DNA of 64,000 nt from NCBI RefSeq assembly GCF_030409845.1, contig NZ_JAUFQQ010000003.1, forward strand, positions 1,984,001-2,048,000, in the 5' to 3' direction. The stretch is from Flavobacterium branchiarum. Its GTDB lineage: Bacteria > Bacteroidota > Bacteroidia > Flavobacteriales > Flavobacteriaceae. Below are positions 34,862 through 44,804 of this stretch, piece after piece. Position 1 is the stretch's first letter, and every line of letters starts with the position of its first letter. The notes under the pieces were generated by a model. That model was not told where the DNA came from. It did no database searches and saw nothing but the letters and a program-made list of their open reading frames with translations. The translations under genes and the position numbers were made by a program.

Positions 34862-35923
34862 ATGGATATAGGCAAAGAACTTTTATTCTTTTTTAGTGCT
34901 TTAGGAGCTTTTAACGGAATCATCCTAGGAGCCTATTTCTTTTTTTTTACCAAGAAAAAGTATTTTGGAAATTATTTTTTAGGCGCGCTTTTATTCGCGT
35001 TAAGCATACGAATAGCAAAATCGGTATTTGTCTATTTTGATCCCACTTTACCTAAAACATATCTTCAAATTGGACTTTCGGCATGTTTTTTTATAGGTCC
35101 TTTTTTATACTATTTTTTTAAAGCTTCAGTAAAGAATATAAATACAATGCCAAAAAACTGGAAGCTTACACTTCTTTTTTGGTTATTATTAATTGTCACT
35201 GTAGGAACATTATATCCGTACAAAAATTATCCAATGCTTTGGAATCTTTATTTTGTAAAATTGATCTATTTACAGTGGTTTATTTATATTGTTTTATCTG
35301 GTTTTACAATTAAAGCAATACTAAAAACTATTATTAACAGTAAACAAAAAGCCAGTCCAGCCGAAACATGGTTAGGAATGATTTATTTGGGAAATGTGCT
35401 ACTCTTTACATTTTATTTTCTAGCATTAATTAACGCACCATCTGTTTCCTATATCAGTGGGTCTATTATTTTTTCATTCATTTTGTATCTGATTATTTCT
35501 GTCCTTTTGTACAGAAAAAAAACAGATGATTTGTTTTTACTTAATTCATCAAAACATTCAAGCAAAAAAGTAAATTCGGCTGAAGAAACAATTATATCCG
35601 AGAAACTTGAAAATATAATGCTTGAGAAAGAATTGTATAAAAATCCAAATTTAACTTTACAAGATTTAGCCAAAGAAATAAATTACACAAGCCATCAATT
35701 ATCACAGTTCTTAAATTCTAACTTAGGAAAAAACTTCACTACTTATGTAAATGAATTTAGGATAAACGAAGCTTGTAAAATTATGACAACCAATGATAAA
35801 ATTACTTTAGAATCTATTGGGTACGATGTAGGTTTTAATTCTAAATCTACTTTCTTCGCAGCATTTAAAAAGCATACAGGAACAACACCTGCTAATTATC
35901 AACAACGTGCTTTATTGACCTAA
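34862..35923 (+). CDS. seven-TM membrane AraC-type regulator
   Basis: This 353-aa protein has seven predicted membrane helices (about residues 5-215, for example LFFFSALGAFNGIILGAYFF, LLFWLLLIVTVGTLYP and IIFSFILYLIISVLLY) and a C-terminal AraC HTH (about 250-350: LTLQDLAKEINYTSHQLSQF, then IGYDVGFNSKSTFFAAFKKH). This 7TM-plus-AraC layout is typical of Bacteroidetes membrane regulators that sense a ligand in the envelope. The next gene, on the same strand 116 nt downstream, codes for an OMP_b-brl_3-type receptor and is the likely target. Confidence 0.88.
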   Translation: MDIGKELLFFFSALGAFNGIILGAYFFFFTKKKYFGNYFLGALLFALSIRIAKSVFVYFDPTLPKTYLQIGLSACFFIGPFLYYFFKASVKNINTMPKNWKLTLLFWLLLIVTVGTLYPYKNYPMLWNLYFVKLIYLQWFIYIVLSGFTIKAILKTIINSKQKASPAETWLGMIYLGNVLLFTFYFLALINAPSVSYISGSIIFSFILYLIISVLLYRKKTDDLFLLNSSKHSSKKVNSAEETIISEKLENIMLEKELYKNPNLTLQDLAKEINYTSHQLSQFLNSNLGKNFTTYVNEFRINEACKIMTTNDKITLESIGYDVGFNSKSTFFAAFKKHTGTTPANYQQRALLT

Positions 35924-36039
35924 AATAGAGTACAGATATATAAATCCGTACTCCCGATTTCTACTTAGATTACCTCTCATAGCGATTTACGATTGACTTT
36001 TGTACCAACAAAAAATCAAACTCTTAATCGTACTATTTT

Positions 36040-38439
36040 ATGAGAATACTTATCGCTGCTTTTATTTACACTTATTGCTTGCTAATTGCTTCCACAGGAA
36101 TTAAAGCACAATCAATACAACATATTTCAGGAAAAATTGTCAATCATAATAATGAAGTTATGATGGGCAATGTATCTTTATTATCTGTACGTGATTCAAC
36201 TTTAATTAAGCAAAATGACTTTTTGGACGGCACGTTTGAATTAGCCGCAATCAATCAAAATAAAGTAATAATTCGTTTTGCATCTGTCGAGTTCAATACC
36301 ACTTTTATTGATGTAAACTACAACGGAAATGAACATATAAATTTAGGAACTATAATTGTTAAGGGAAATAACAATCAATTGAATGAAGTCGTTATCAAAA
36401 ATCAAACTTCACCAATAAAATACGGCCCAAACGGATCTGTTGAAGTCAATGTAACCAATACAATACTATCTACTAGTAGTTCTGTAAATGAATTATTAGG
36501 TAGAGTCCCTAATGTTATTGTTACTGAGGGGCAAATAAGCGTATTAGGAAAAGGGGAGGCAATTATTTATTTAAATGGAATATTAATTAGTACTGAACGC
36601 TTTGCTGCAATTCCTGTTTCACAAATTGCAAAGATTGAAGTTATTTCTAATCCATCTTCTAAATATGATGCAGAAGGAAAAGCAGTAATTAATATTATTA
36701 CAAAGAAAAACAAAGAGAGTGGAATTATGGGAACAGCAAATCAGCAAGTTACTGTTTCAAAATTTGCAGGTACAAGCACCAATTCATTATTGGATTTTAA
36801 TTATAATAAAGGGAAATTTTCATTTATAACAAACTTCGGATTGCAATTAGGACACAGTCGGGAATTGTTATATACAACTAGAATAAGACCTGATCCAACC
36901 GAATATATGAAGTCTGAACTTACTACAGATTGGAAGCGAAGGTTTAATAATTATTCAAATTTTGGATTTGGACTACAGTATTCTTTTTCGGATTCTGATT
37001 ATATTTCAATTGAATATAGTGGCAATATCGAAGATTTGGGTGGAGTAGTAGAAAGTCGCAATTCTATTTTGACAAATAGCAGTACTATTTTTTATGCCAC
37101 AGATGTTGATAAAAATGATGTTAGACTGAATCAATTTATTAATTTAAACTATAATGTAGTTAATAGTACCAATGGGTCGTCATTATTTATTGGAATGCAA
37201 TATTCTAATTATAATAGTATGGTTAAAGATCTTATAAGCGAAAACGGTTTGGTTGATGTTCTAAACTCAGGAAGATTCTTAAAAAACAATGCCGATTATA
37301 GAATTAACATCATAAATACTCAGGCTGATTACTCAAAGAAAATCAGTGATAATAGTAAGTTAGAGTTTGGTGCAAAGCTAAGCACTGCTGCTATTAAGAC
37401 TAGCTCTTATTTTTTAATTTCGGATAAAAATAATCCTGAATTTGAGCTTAACGACCAACTTTCAAGTGATTTTAAGTATGATGAGCAAATAGGAGCAGCC
37501 TATTTTAATTACAGCAGCTCTCTATCAGATAAATTTAATTTTTCTGTTGGCGCTCGAGGCGAATGGACCAATTATGAATTGAATACCACAGCAAATGGCA
37601 AACAACAATTCAAAAAAAACTACATAAATATATTTCCTAATTTACTAGTGAATATGCCAGTTTCAGATGATTTAAAATTACACGCTTCTTATGTTTCAAG
37701 AATTACAAGACCAAGATATCAGGGGCTTAATCCGTATGTTATTTATCAGGATCCATTTACAACTATTGAAGGAAATCCAAATCTTAAACCTGAAAAAATT
37801 CATGCTTTTGAAGTTGGTGCTTTGTATAAAAAATTTGATTTTAAGTTGGGATATAACTATAAAATTGACCCTATAACTGGTGCTGCTCTGCGAGGTAATA
37901 ACCCAAATAGCTACATTCTAAAGGGAATTAATATGGATAAGGAAGACAGTTATTTTGCCTCAATTTCAAGATCATTAGCTACAAAATGGTGGAGTTCAAC
38001 CAATACAGTGAGTATGAATTATTCTAAACTAGTTGATAATACCTATTCATTTGCTTTAGGAAGAGCTACGCCTCAGATATATTTGTATTCGAATAATACG
38101 TTTACCATTCCTAAACTATTTAAGATTCAGTTGCTTGCTTGGTATCTGGGCGATAAAGGTTATGGTTTAGGAGAGGATAATAAACGTTCTACAGTGACAT
38201 TAGGAGTAGAAAGAACCTTTTTAGACAATGCTTTAAAGTTGAATTTTACTGCAAATGATATTTTTAAAGGTTTTAATCGTTCCGGAAATTATGAAGTAGG
38301 ACAAACAGAGATTTATTATCATAGAACGTATACTACCAATTATTTTAAACTAATCGCAACTTATAATTTCGGTAATTCCAAAAAAACGGATTATAAGAAA
38401 AAAGAAATTGAACAAACAGAAAATAGTAGAGCAAGGTAA
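36040..38439 (+). CDS. outer-membrane beta-barrel protein, TonB-receptor-like (OMP_b-brl_3 type)
   Basis: This 799-aa protein has a signal peptide (1-23, GIKAQ), a short CarboxypepD-like domain (about 30-110), a plug with ELLGRVPNVIVTEGQISVLG and IAKIEVISNPSSKYDAEGKA, and a C-terminal barrel. The final strand YFKLIATYNFGN is followed by a lysine-rich cytoplasm-like tail (KKTDYKKKEIEQTENS), which is uncommon for a barrel end and may be outside the membrane. It is paralogous in plug and barrel to the protein at 7167-9551. The 7-TM AraC regulator upstream may control it. Confidence 0.85.
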   Translation: MRILIAAFIYTYCLLIASTGIKAQSIQHISGKIVNHNNEVMMGNVSLLSVRDSTLIKQNDFLDGTFELAAINQNKVIIRFASVEFNTTFIDVNYNGNEHINLGTIIVKGNNNQLNEVVIKNQTSPIKYGPNGSVEVNVTNTILSTSSSVNELLGRVPNVIVTEGQISVLGKGEAIIYLNGILISTERFAAIPVSQIAKIEVISNPSSKYDAEGKAVINIITKKNKESGIMGTANQQVTVSKFAGTSTNSLLDFNYNKGKFSFITNFGLQLGHSRELLYTTRIRPDPTEYMKSELTTDWKRRFNNYSNFGFGLQYSFSDSDYISIEYSGNIEDLGGVVESRNSILTNSSTIFYATDVDKNDVRLNQFINLNYNVVNSTNGSSLFIGMQYSNYNSMVKDLISENGLVDVLNSGRFLKNNADYRINIINTQADYSKKISDNSKLEFGAKLSTAAIKTSSYFLISDKNNPEFELNDQLSSDFKYDEQIGAAYFNYSSSLSDKFNFSVGARGEWTNYELNTTANGKQQFKKNYINIFPNLLVNMPVSDDLKLHASYVSRITRPRYQGLNPYVIYQDPFTTIEGNPNLKPEKIHAFEVGALYKKFDFKLGYNYKIDPITGAALRGNNPNSYILKGINMDKEDSYFASISRSLATKWWSSTNTVSMNYSKLVDNTYSFALGRATPQIYLYSNNTFTIPKLFKIQLLAWYLGDKGYGLGEDNKRSTVTLGVERTFLDNALKLNFTANDIFKGFNRSGNYEVGQTEIYYHRTYTTNYFKLIATYNFGNSKKTDYKKKEIEQTENSRAR

Positions 38440-38455
38440 TTGATATAAAACAAAG

Positions 38456-38483
38456 TAGGCTTAGAAATTTAATTCTAAGCCTA
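38456..38483 (-). terminator. hairpin between convergent genes, likely terminator
   Basis: Perfect 11-bp stem (taggcttagaa, loop atttaa, ttctaagccta). On the minus strand it runs into CTTTGTTTTATA, so it mainly serves the VOC gene. Confidence 0.6.
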
Positions 38484-38497
38484 TAAGTTGTTACAAA

Positions 38498-39148
38498 TTA
38501 AAATTCTAATTGGGCTATTCTATCGTTATTTTCTAATCGAATAGCAGTTTTGTTGCTTTCAGAAGGAGTTTGTGTTGGGTACCAATTTCGGTTAGGTTTT
38601 ACAATAATTAACAGCCCTTCATCATCACCAATGGCAGTAAAAGCTTCACTATTGGCATTTTTGCTAAAGAAGTTGAGTTGGTACTTGTTTATCAAATCTT
38701 GACCTAGTACTAAAGGAGATTCATGCACAATACCGATTTCGCTAATACTGAGTATAGATTTAGTATCAAAGGATTTAGTTTCTGAATTAATAAGATCATG
38801 TCTTGCAATAAATTCTAATAAATTACCACTGTTGTCATAAAAGTAAACAGCATTGGCATTCCAAGTTTCGAATCTAGTGATTACATTTTCGTCTTCAATA
38901 CAAATTAAATCAACTTTATTTCTACACCATTTTATAGCTTCATCAAGTTTATTATTAGGAATATTGAAGGCTAAATGATAAATAGAATTGAAATTTTTAT
39001 CCTCAATGAATTCTAAAACCGAAATTCCTATTTGAAAAGATACCGTTGTTGAATCGTTTTTTAAAATTTGAAACCCGAGAGTTTGTGTATAAAACGCAAT
39101 AGTTTTTGGGATATCGTTAGTTTGAATTTGTATGTGCTGTAATTTCAT
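38498..39148 (-). CDS. VOC (glyoxalase/dioxygenase superfamily) protein
   Basis: This 216-aa protein starts with the VOC strand-helix pattern KLQHIQIQTNDIPKTIAFYT, followed by TLGFQILKN, and a second metal-ligand region YHLAFNIP (H about 77) and FYDNSGNLLEFIARHD (E about 115). The C-terminal half (from ISEIGIVHESPLVLGQDLIN) resembles a second, weaker VOC repeat. This is the broad glyoxalase/bleomycin-resistance superfamily; substrates vary and cannot be inferred. It stands alone between two regulatory regions. Confidence 0.82.
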   Translation of the reverse strand: MKLQHIQIQTNDIPKTIAFYTQTLGFQILKNDSTTVSFQIGISVLEFIEDKNFNSIYHLAFNIPNNKLDEAIKWCRNKVDLICIEDENVITRFETWNANAVYFYDNSGNLLEFIARHDLINSETKSFDTKSILSISEIGIVHESPLVLGQDLINKYQLNFFSKNANSEAFTAIGDDEGLLIIVKPNRNWYPTQTPSESNKTAIRLENNDRIAQLEF

Positions 39149-39296
39149 TTTTTATTTGTTAGACAAAGAAATTGGTTAAAATCTTAGTCGTTTATACAAA
39201 TATATGAAAACACGATTGTACAAATAAAGGAATGTAATTGTATGCGTCTATAAGAGAATCATGTTTTTTTATGTTTCAATTTAAGTTGCATTTAAA

Positions 39297-40055
39297 CTAG
39301 GAGTCAAGCCAATTCTTAAAATTATTAATTTCTTTTTTGCTCAAAATAATCGGGTCCGTGTCTGGGATAGCAATGTTTAATAACAATTCAATTTTCTGAC
39401 TAGAATGTTTAACAATTTCCTGAATATGGTTTCTGTTTAAAATGAATTTTCGATTGACTTTAAAGAAAAGGGCGGGGTCTAATTTATAGATTAGATCTTT
39501 AAGATTACTATTGTAAAAATAGCTATTACCAGAGTTCGTATAAATAAACAAATGTTTACCTGTAGCGTAAAAATAAGCGATAGTCTGATCGTTTATTGAA
39601 ATCAGTTTGTCTCTATGATTTACCAAAAAATGATGTTGAACGCTAGTTTGACTTTCAAGAGCAACGAGCGATTCTACAATTGGATTTGGGTTGAATACTT
39701 CTTTTATATTTTGATATTTTGATAATGCTTCAAGTAGTTCTTGCTCTTCATAAGGTTTAAGAAGGTAATCTATTGTAAAATGTTTAAAGACTTTTACTGC
39801 ATAAGAGTCGTAAGCAGTAATAAAAATCACAGGGCATGAAACAGTTATTTTTTCAAATATATCAAGGCTTTTTCCGTCACCTAGATGAATATCCATGAAG
39901 GCAAGATCAACCGTGTTTTCTTTAAAAAAAGCAACAGCATCTTTTACAGATTTTATCAAAGTTATTTCACTTATAGAAATAATACTTTGTTGTTCCAGAA
40001 TTGATTTTAGATAACTTGAAGCAAGATGTTCGTCTTCAATAATTACTATTTTCAT
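39297..40055 (-). CDS. LytTR-family response regulator
   Basis: This 252-aa protein has a receiver domain with E7/D8 acid residues, phospho-acceptor D55 (LAFMDIHLGDGKS), T of FITAYDSYAV and K of LLKPYEEQEL, then a LytTR DNA-binding domain (about 145-250; NRKFILNRNHIQEIVKHSSQ). It is the partner type of the LytS-like kinase at 47507-49069, located at the other end of the same minus-strand gene run. It follows the SusD gene after a 60-nt gap that holds a terminator. It probably controls the SusCD/metalloprotease genes. Confidence 0.93.
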   Translation of the reverse strand: MKIVIIEDEHLASSYLKSILEQQSIISISEITLIKSVKDAVAFFKENTVDLAFMDIHLGDGKSLDIFEKITVSCPVIFITAYDSYAVKVFKHFTIDYLLKPYEEQELLEALSKYQNIKEVFNPNPIVESLVALESQTSVQHHFLVNHRDKLISINDQTIAYFYATGKHLFIYTNSGNSYFYNSNLKDLIYKLDPALFFKVNRKFILNRNHIQEIVKHSSQKIELLLNIAIPDTDPIILSKKEINNFKNWLDS

Positions 40056-40080
40056 TTGATCTTGTATTTTTTGTAAAGTT

Positions 40081-40108
40081 AAAAAAAAAGCCCCGTTAAA
40101 CGGGGCTT
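40081..40108 (-). terminator. terminator between the SusD gene and the LytTR regulator
   Basis: Stem aagccccg (40088-40095) pairs with cggggctt (40101-40108), loop ttaaa. On the minus strand it runs into nine T. It would end most SusD transcripts and reduce expression of the regulator. Confidence 0.9.
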
Positions 40109-40114
40109 ATTAAT

Positions 40115-41434
40115 TTACAATTCTGGATTGTTTAGTCTTGCATCTAATGGGAAAGGTAATGTATATCTCGGATCATTTTGAATCAAAGTATAAGTCTTGC
40201 CACCTATTGTGTGTTCGATCTGTTTTTGAGTAGTTCTTCTTAAATCAAACCAACGTTGCCCTTCAATAGAAAATTCACGTTGTCTTTCTTGATATACAAA
40301 ATCAAGAAGTTCTGTTTGATTCATAGCACCAATCTTTGTGCTCAATTGAGCGAAACCTGTGGTATTATATCGGTTTTTTATGAAATTCAATAGTGTTGTT
40401 CTAGCAGTTGCAAGATCATTTAATTGCACTGAAGCTTCCGCTTTTGTCAAATATAATTCAGAAGTTCTAAACGTGTTTTTCTGATTTAATTCGCCTCCCT
40501 TTTTGAAGATTAATTGACTACCGCTTTTCTGGTAATACAAATTAAAACGCAAATCATTTGTTTGATCATACACATCTGTTAACGTAGGAGCTACATAGGC
40601 AGATCTTCTTATTTTGTTTTCAAATGTAATTTCAAGAGCCATTATTGACTCTTTAGTATCATAATTGTTTGGAAGAATAGGAGTGGTATTTAAATCAACT
40701 AATGCGTTATTAATCGCCAGTCCCTTTTCTGTAGCTTCTAAAGCTAGAGCCCATTGTTTTTGATACAAATAAACACGTGATTCCATTGTATATAAAGCAG
40801 CCTTAGAAAAACGATAGTTTAGTCCTTTTGCTTGAGTGTCTAGGTTCAATAGTTTTTTTGCAGCTTCTTTATCCGAATGAATTTGAGCGTAAATAACAGC
40901 AACACTTTCTGGTATATAAGCTTGTTCTAAATCTATTTTTAATGCCAATGGAACACCTGTATCTGAACTTGCAGTTGCTGCATTGTATTGTTTTCCAAAT
41001 AAGTTAACTAAATCAAAGTAAGCTAATGCTCTTAGTGCGTAAGCCTCACCAATCAATTGATCTTTTTCTGCCGAAGCTTCAAGTTTACCACTAGCTTCAT
41101 TAATAATTACATTGGTATAAAAAATACAGTTATATAATCCTGCATATGGAAATTTTGTAGAAATACGATCTGGATTTGCATCATTCCATATATAGTTATC
41201 TTTATAGAATGCTAAATCATTACTTTCTTCTTCCAGAATCATTTCATCTGTTCTTAAAGCAGTAAGTGATTTGTGTAATGGAAAAGTTGAATATCCTCTA
41301 GTAAGAACAGCTCTAAAATCAACAAGTGTTTCAGGAATTACTTTACCTACAGGCTTTACGTCAAGGTAATCATCACAGCTTGAAGCTACAATAGCAGCTA
41401 CAAAAAGAAATAGGTATTTTGATATGTTTTTCAT
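40115..41434 (-). CDS. SusD/RagB family lipoprotein (second locus)
   Basis: This 439-aa protein has a lipobox (AAIVASSC, C20) and the opening SusD sequence DDYLDVKPVGKVIPETLVDF. It has TPR-like helices (AYALRALAYFDLVNLFG) and the C-terminal RQREFSIEGQRWFDLRRT motif of the family, ending in a PLDARLNNPEL tail. It would cap the SusC transporter, whose stop codon lies 10 nt upstream. Its short ligand-binding loops fit peptide-type ligands, though this cannot be shown here. Confidence 0.93.
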   Translation of the reverse strand: MKNISKYLFLFVAAIVASSCDDYLDVKPVGKVIPETLVDFRAVLTRGYSTFPLHKSLTALRTDEMILEEESNDLAFYKDNYIWNDANPDRISTKFPYAGLYNCIFYTNVIINEASGKLEASAEKDQLIGEAYALRALAYFDLVNLFGKQYNAATASSDTGVPLALKIDLEQAYIPESVAVIYAQIHSDKEAAKKLLNLDTQAKGLNYRFSKAALYTMESRVYLYQKQWALALEATEKGLAINNALVDLNTTPILPNNYDTKESIMALEITFENKIRRSAYVAPTLTDVYDQTNDLRFNLYYQKSGSQLIFKKGGELNQKNTFRTSELYLTKAEASVQLNDLATARTTLLNFIKNRYNTTGFAQLSTKIGAMNQTELLDFVYQERQREFSIEGQRWFDLRRTTQKQIEHTIGGKTYTLIQNDPRYTLPFPLDARLNNPEL

Positions 41435-41444
41435 CTTAAATTAA

Positions 41445-44400
41445 TTAAAAAGTTATGTTACATCCTATTGTTAATGATTTAGGAATTGGTTGTGCGTAAA
41501 TGTTTCCATAAGTTTCTGGATCAAAATATCCTTTATAATCAGAACTAATAACAAATAAGTTTCTTCCTTCAATACTGAATCTGATGCTATCCATAAATAA
41601 TTTTTGCATTGCTTTTTTAGGTAAAGTGTAACCAAAACGCAAACTACTCAATCTCATATAACTCATTTCATGTACCCAAGTGTCTAAGTATTTGTTGGTA
41701 TTCATTGGATTTGCACCACCATACCACTTGTAAGCCATCCAAGAATCACCAGCGCCATCATTACCAACAATTCCTGGTAAGTTAGATCCTGTATTAGTAG
41801 GTGACCAAGCATTAAGAATATCAGTCGTAAAGTTTTGTCCGCGATCTACCAATGCCCCATTGTAAGGAGGTGTTTCAACAACAGTTTGCTTAATATTAAA
41901 AGTGGTAGCAACTGTAATGTCAAAATTATGAATTTTGAAAGTATTGGTAAAACCACCGGTAAACTTAGGATCTAAATCTCCAGCATAAGTAAATAAATCT
42001 CTTATCTCTTTAGTATCAAGTTTAGACTGTGTGAATTCTCCAGGAATGATATCAGCTAAAGCATCATACAATTGAAAAAAGGTTTGAGTATTAACCGTTT
42101 CTCCTTTTTTATTTACAAATAAAGGGTATCCATTTTCATCAACTCCATTAGTCTTTAAAGCAAATACAGCTCTTACTGGGTAACCTTGTAGCGATGGAGT
42201 AAGCTCATTTTCTCTTATTTGTACACGATCAACATGACTCTTATTGTGTGAGAAATTAATGTTAGTTGTCCATTTAAAATTTGGACGATCAATATTCTTA
42301 GTTGCCAATGCAATCTCAAAACCTTTATTAGTTACTTGTGCCCAGTTTAAAGTTGTGAACTCAAATCCGTTTTCTACAGCAAGCGATTGAACACCGATCA
42401 AATCACTACTTTTTCTTCCATACATATCAGTAACGATACTAATACGGTTATTGAATAAACCTAAATCCATACCAAAGTTGGTGTTTTCAGTTTTTTCCCA
42501 TCTAAGCTTATCATTAGGAGGACTTAATATAGTAATAGTAGGTTCAGATTGCCCTGGTAAAAGACTTACATTACCATAATCTCCTACTACAAATGGAGAT
42601 GTTCCTTTGTCTATATTCCCTTGTAATCCATAAGACGCACGTAATCTTAAGTTAGATATTATTTCATTACCTTTTAAGAAATCTTCTTCAGATACTAACC
42701 AAGAAGCAGAAGCAGCCCAAAGTGGTAAGTATTTGTATTTAGGATCTACACCAAATAAATCAGAACCATCGTAACGAACACTTCCGAAAAAGGTATATTT
42801 TCTGTCGTAAGTATAAGATGCTGTTGCAAAAAATGATGCAAATGCATTTTCATTCTTAGACTTTTTGTAGGCTCTATAAGCAGCATCATCTGCAAGATCA
42901 GCGCTAGGGAAAATTATTTGAATTGAAGTCAAGGTTTTAGGATCGTAACCAAAAGCTTTTGTCGCAATATTAGTATTGTAGTTTCTTCTTAATTCACTAC
43001 CAGCCATAACTTCTAACTCATGTTTTTCATTGAAAACAGTAGAGTAGTTTAACATCGTTTTCCAGTTGTATTGGAAAAAATCGGTATTATTATTTTGAAT
43101 TATACCTCCTTCTGGAAGAAAATAACTTGGTTTACCATTATTAAATCTACGTGTTTTTTCTCTTTCTTTTCTTGTAAAATAAGTGTCTTTACCAGCATAT
43201 TTTTCACTTGAAGTATTGTCAAATTGTAAACCAATTTGTGTACTTGCTTTTAAGCCTTTTGTTATTCTGTAATCTACATCAAGGATAGCTTTAATAGCTC
43301 TATTTTTTAATTCGTAAGATGAATTTTCTCTTTCTTCTATAAAGTTAAAAGGAATGTAAGTATCAGAATAACCGCTAATATCTTTATCATAGTTATAACT
43401 TCCATCAGGGTTAAATGGAGTTAAATATGGGTTTACTGTTCTTGAATAATTTGATGGATTTGTAAAACCGTCTGTGTCCGTTATGTATGATTTTGTTTTG
43501 CTTTCAGATCCAAATAATCCAATACCAATATTTAATTTATCTGTTACTTCAAAATTGTTTTTTAAAGTAATATTATATCTATCATAACCAGTTCCTATTG
43601 TAGCACCTTCTTCATTATAGGCACCTAAAGAGAAATAATAATCAGATTTTTCACCACCACCAGAAAAGCTTAAACCATATTGCTTATTTATAGATGTTTG
43701 GTATAATAAGTCACCCCAATTTGTATTGTTATTTCTTAAACTATTAATAGCATTTTGTGTACCAGGTGATAATGCCGAAAAGCCACCATTTCTATAAGTT
43801 CCTAATTCATTAGCTTGATTTAAGATACGAGAAACTTCACCACCACTAGTTCTATATGTCAAGTCAGATCGACTAGCTAATCCTAATTCTAAATCAATTT
43901 TTTGAGAAGCATCTAAAAGATTTAATTTTGAAAGATCTGGTTTTTGAGTAACGAAAGTATTAGCAACAAAATTTACTTTCATACTTCCTTTTTTACCTTT
44001 TTTAGTAGTAACAACAATTACTCCATTTGCAGCTCTTGCTCCATAAATCGCAGTAGCAGCAGCATCTTTTAAGATAGTGATGTCTTTAATATCATCAGGA
44101 TTTAAACCTGCAATAGAAAAATTGTTTAATTCATCGATATTATCTTTGTCAAAATTCTTTGGTACATCGTTACTCTCTAAAGGTAAACCGTCTAGTACCC
44201 ATAATGGATCTTGAGAACCAGAAAGTGATGCAGTACCTCTAACTCTAATTTTTGCAATTGCTCCTGGAGCCCCTGTAGCTTGAGTAACAGCAACACCCGC
44301 AACTTGACCAACTAATAATTGATCTAAACTTGCAACACCCGCTTGTTGAATATCAGCCATATTAACTTTGGCTACAGCCGAAGTCAGTTTTCTTTTTTCA

Positions 44401-44780
44401 ATTTTTTGGTATCCAGTCACAACAACTTCCTTAAGCTCACTTAAATCTGCTTTTAAAGAAATGTTATAATTGCTTTGAGAAGTAACATTAACAGTATAAG
44501 ATTGGTACCCCATGTAGGTTACACGTATACTAGTAATATTATTGCCAATTTTTAATTCAAAATTACCATCAAAATCGGTAACTGTTCCAATACTAGCGCT
44601 TTCAATAACGCCCTTTTGGTTTGTACTGTTAGAAACAGAACTGTTCTCAACATAAACAGTTGCACCTGGAATAGGTAATTTATCTTGATAGTCAATTACC
44701 TTTCCTTTAATTGTTCGAGTTTCTTGAGCATACCCGACCACCGTCAGGAATATACTTAAGATGTAAATTAATTTTTTCAT
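41445..44780 (-). CDS. SusC/RagA family TonB-linked transporter (second locus)
   Basis: This 1111-aa protein has a signal peptide (to VVGYAQ), CarboxypepD_reg-like domain (about 20-110, with an extra VSNSTNQKGVIES insertion), plug (VRGTASLSGSQDPLWVLDGL, LKDAAATAIYGARAANGVIV) and a large barrel ending SLTIGCNITF. Its length is above the average SusC. The gene is preceded by a zinc metalloprotease in the same operon, so imported material is likely to be peptide rather than glycan. That is inference from context. Confidence 0.93.
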   Translation of the reverse strand: MKKLIYILSIFLTVVGYAQETRTIKGKVIDYQDKLPIPGATVYVENSSVSNSTNQKGVIESASIGTVTDFDGNFELKIGNNITSIRVTYMGYQSYTVNVTSQSNYNISLKADLSELKEVVVTGYQKIEKRKLTSAVAKVNMADIQQAGVASLDQLLVGQVAGVAVTQATGAPGAIAKIRVRGTASLSGSQDPLWVLDGLPLESNDVPKNFDKDNIDELNNFSIAGLNPDDIKDITILKDAAATAIYGARAANGVIVVTTKKGKKGSMKVNFVANTFVTQKPDLSKLNLLDASQKIDLELGLASRSDLTYRTSGGEVSRILNQANELGTYRNGGFSALSPGTQNAINSLRNNNTNWGDLLYQTSINKQYGLSFSGGGEKSDYYFSLGAYNEEGATIGTGYDRYNITLKNNFEVTDKLNIGIGLFGSESKTKSYITDTDGFTNPSNYSRTVNPYLTPFNPDGSYNYDKDISGYSDTYIPFNFIEERENSSYELKNRAIKAILDVDYRITKGLKASTQIGLQFDNTSSEKYAGKDTYFTRKEREKTRRFNNGKPSYFLPEGGIIQNNNTDFFQYNWKTMLNYSTVFNEKHELEVMAGSELRRNYNTNIATKAFGYDPKTLTSIQIIFPSADLADDAAYRAYKKSKNENAFASFFATASYTYDRKYTFFGSVRYDGSDLFGVDPKYKYLPLWAASASWLVSEEDFLKGNEIISNLRLRASYGLQGNIDKGTSPFVVGDYGNVSLLPGQSEPTITILSPPNDKLRWEKTENTNFGMDLGLFNNRISIVTDMYGRKSSDLIGVQSLAVENGFEFTTLNWAQVTNKGFEIALATKNIDRPNFKWTTNINFSHNKSHVDRVQIRENELTPSLQGYPVRAVFALKTNGVDENGYPLFVNKKGETVNTQTFFQLYDALADIIPGEFTQSKLDTKEIRDLFTYAGDLDPKFTGGFTNTFKIHNFDITVATTFNIKQTVVETPPYNGALVDRGQNFTTDILNAWSPTNTGSNLPGIVGNDGAGDSWMAYKWYGGANPMNTNKYLDTWVHEMSYMRLSSLRFGYTLPKKAMQKLFMDSIRFSIEGRNLFVISSDYKGYFDPETYGNIYAQPIPKSLTIGCNITF

Positions 44781-44804
44781 TTCTGGGTTTAATTGGGATA
44801 AAAG

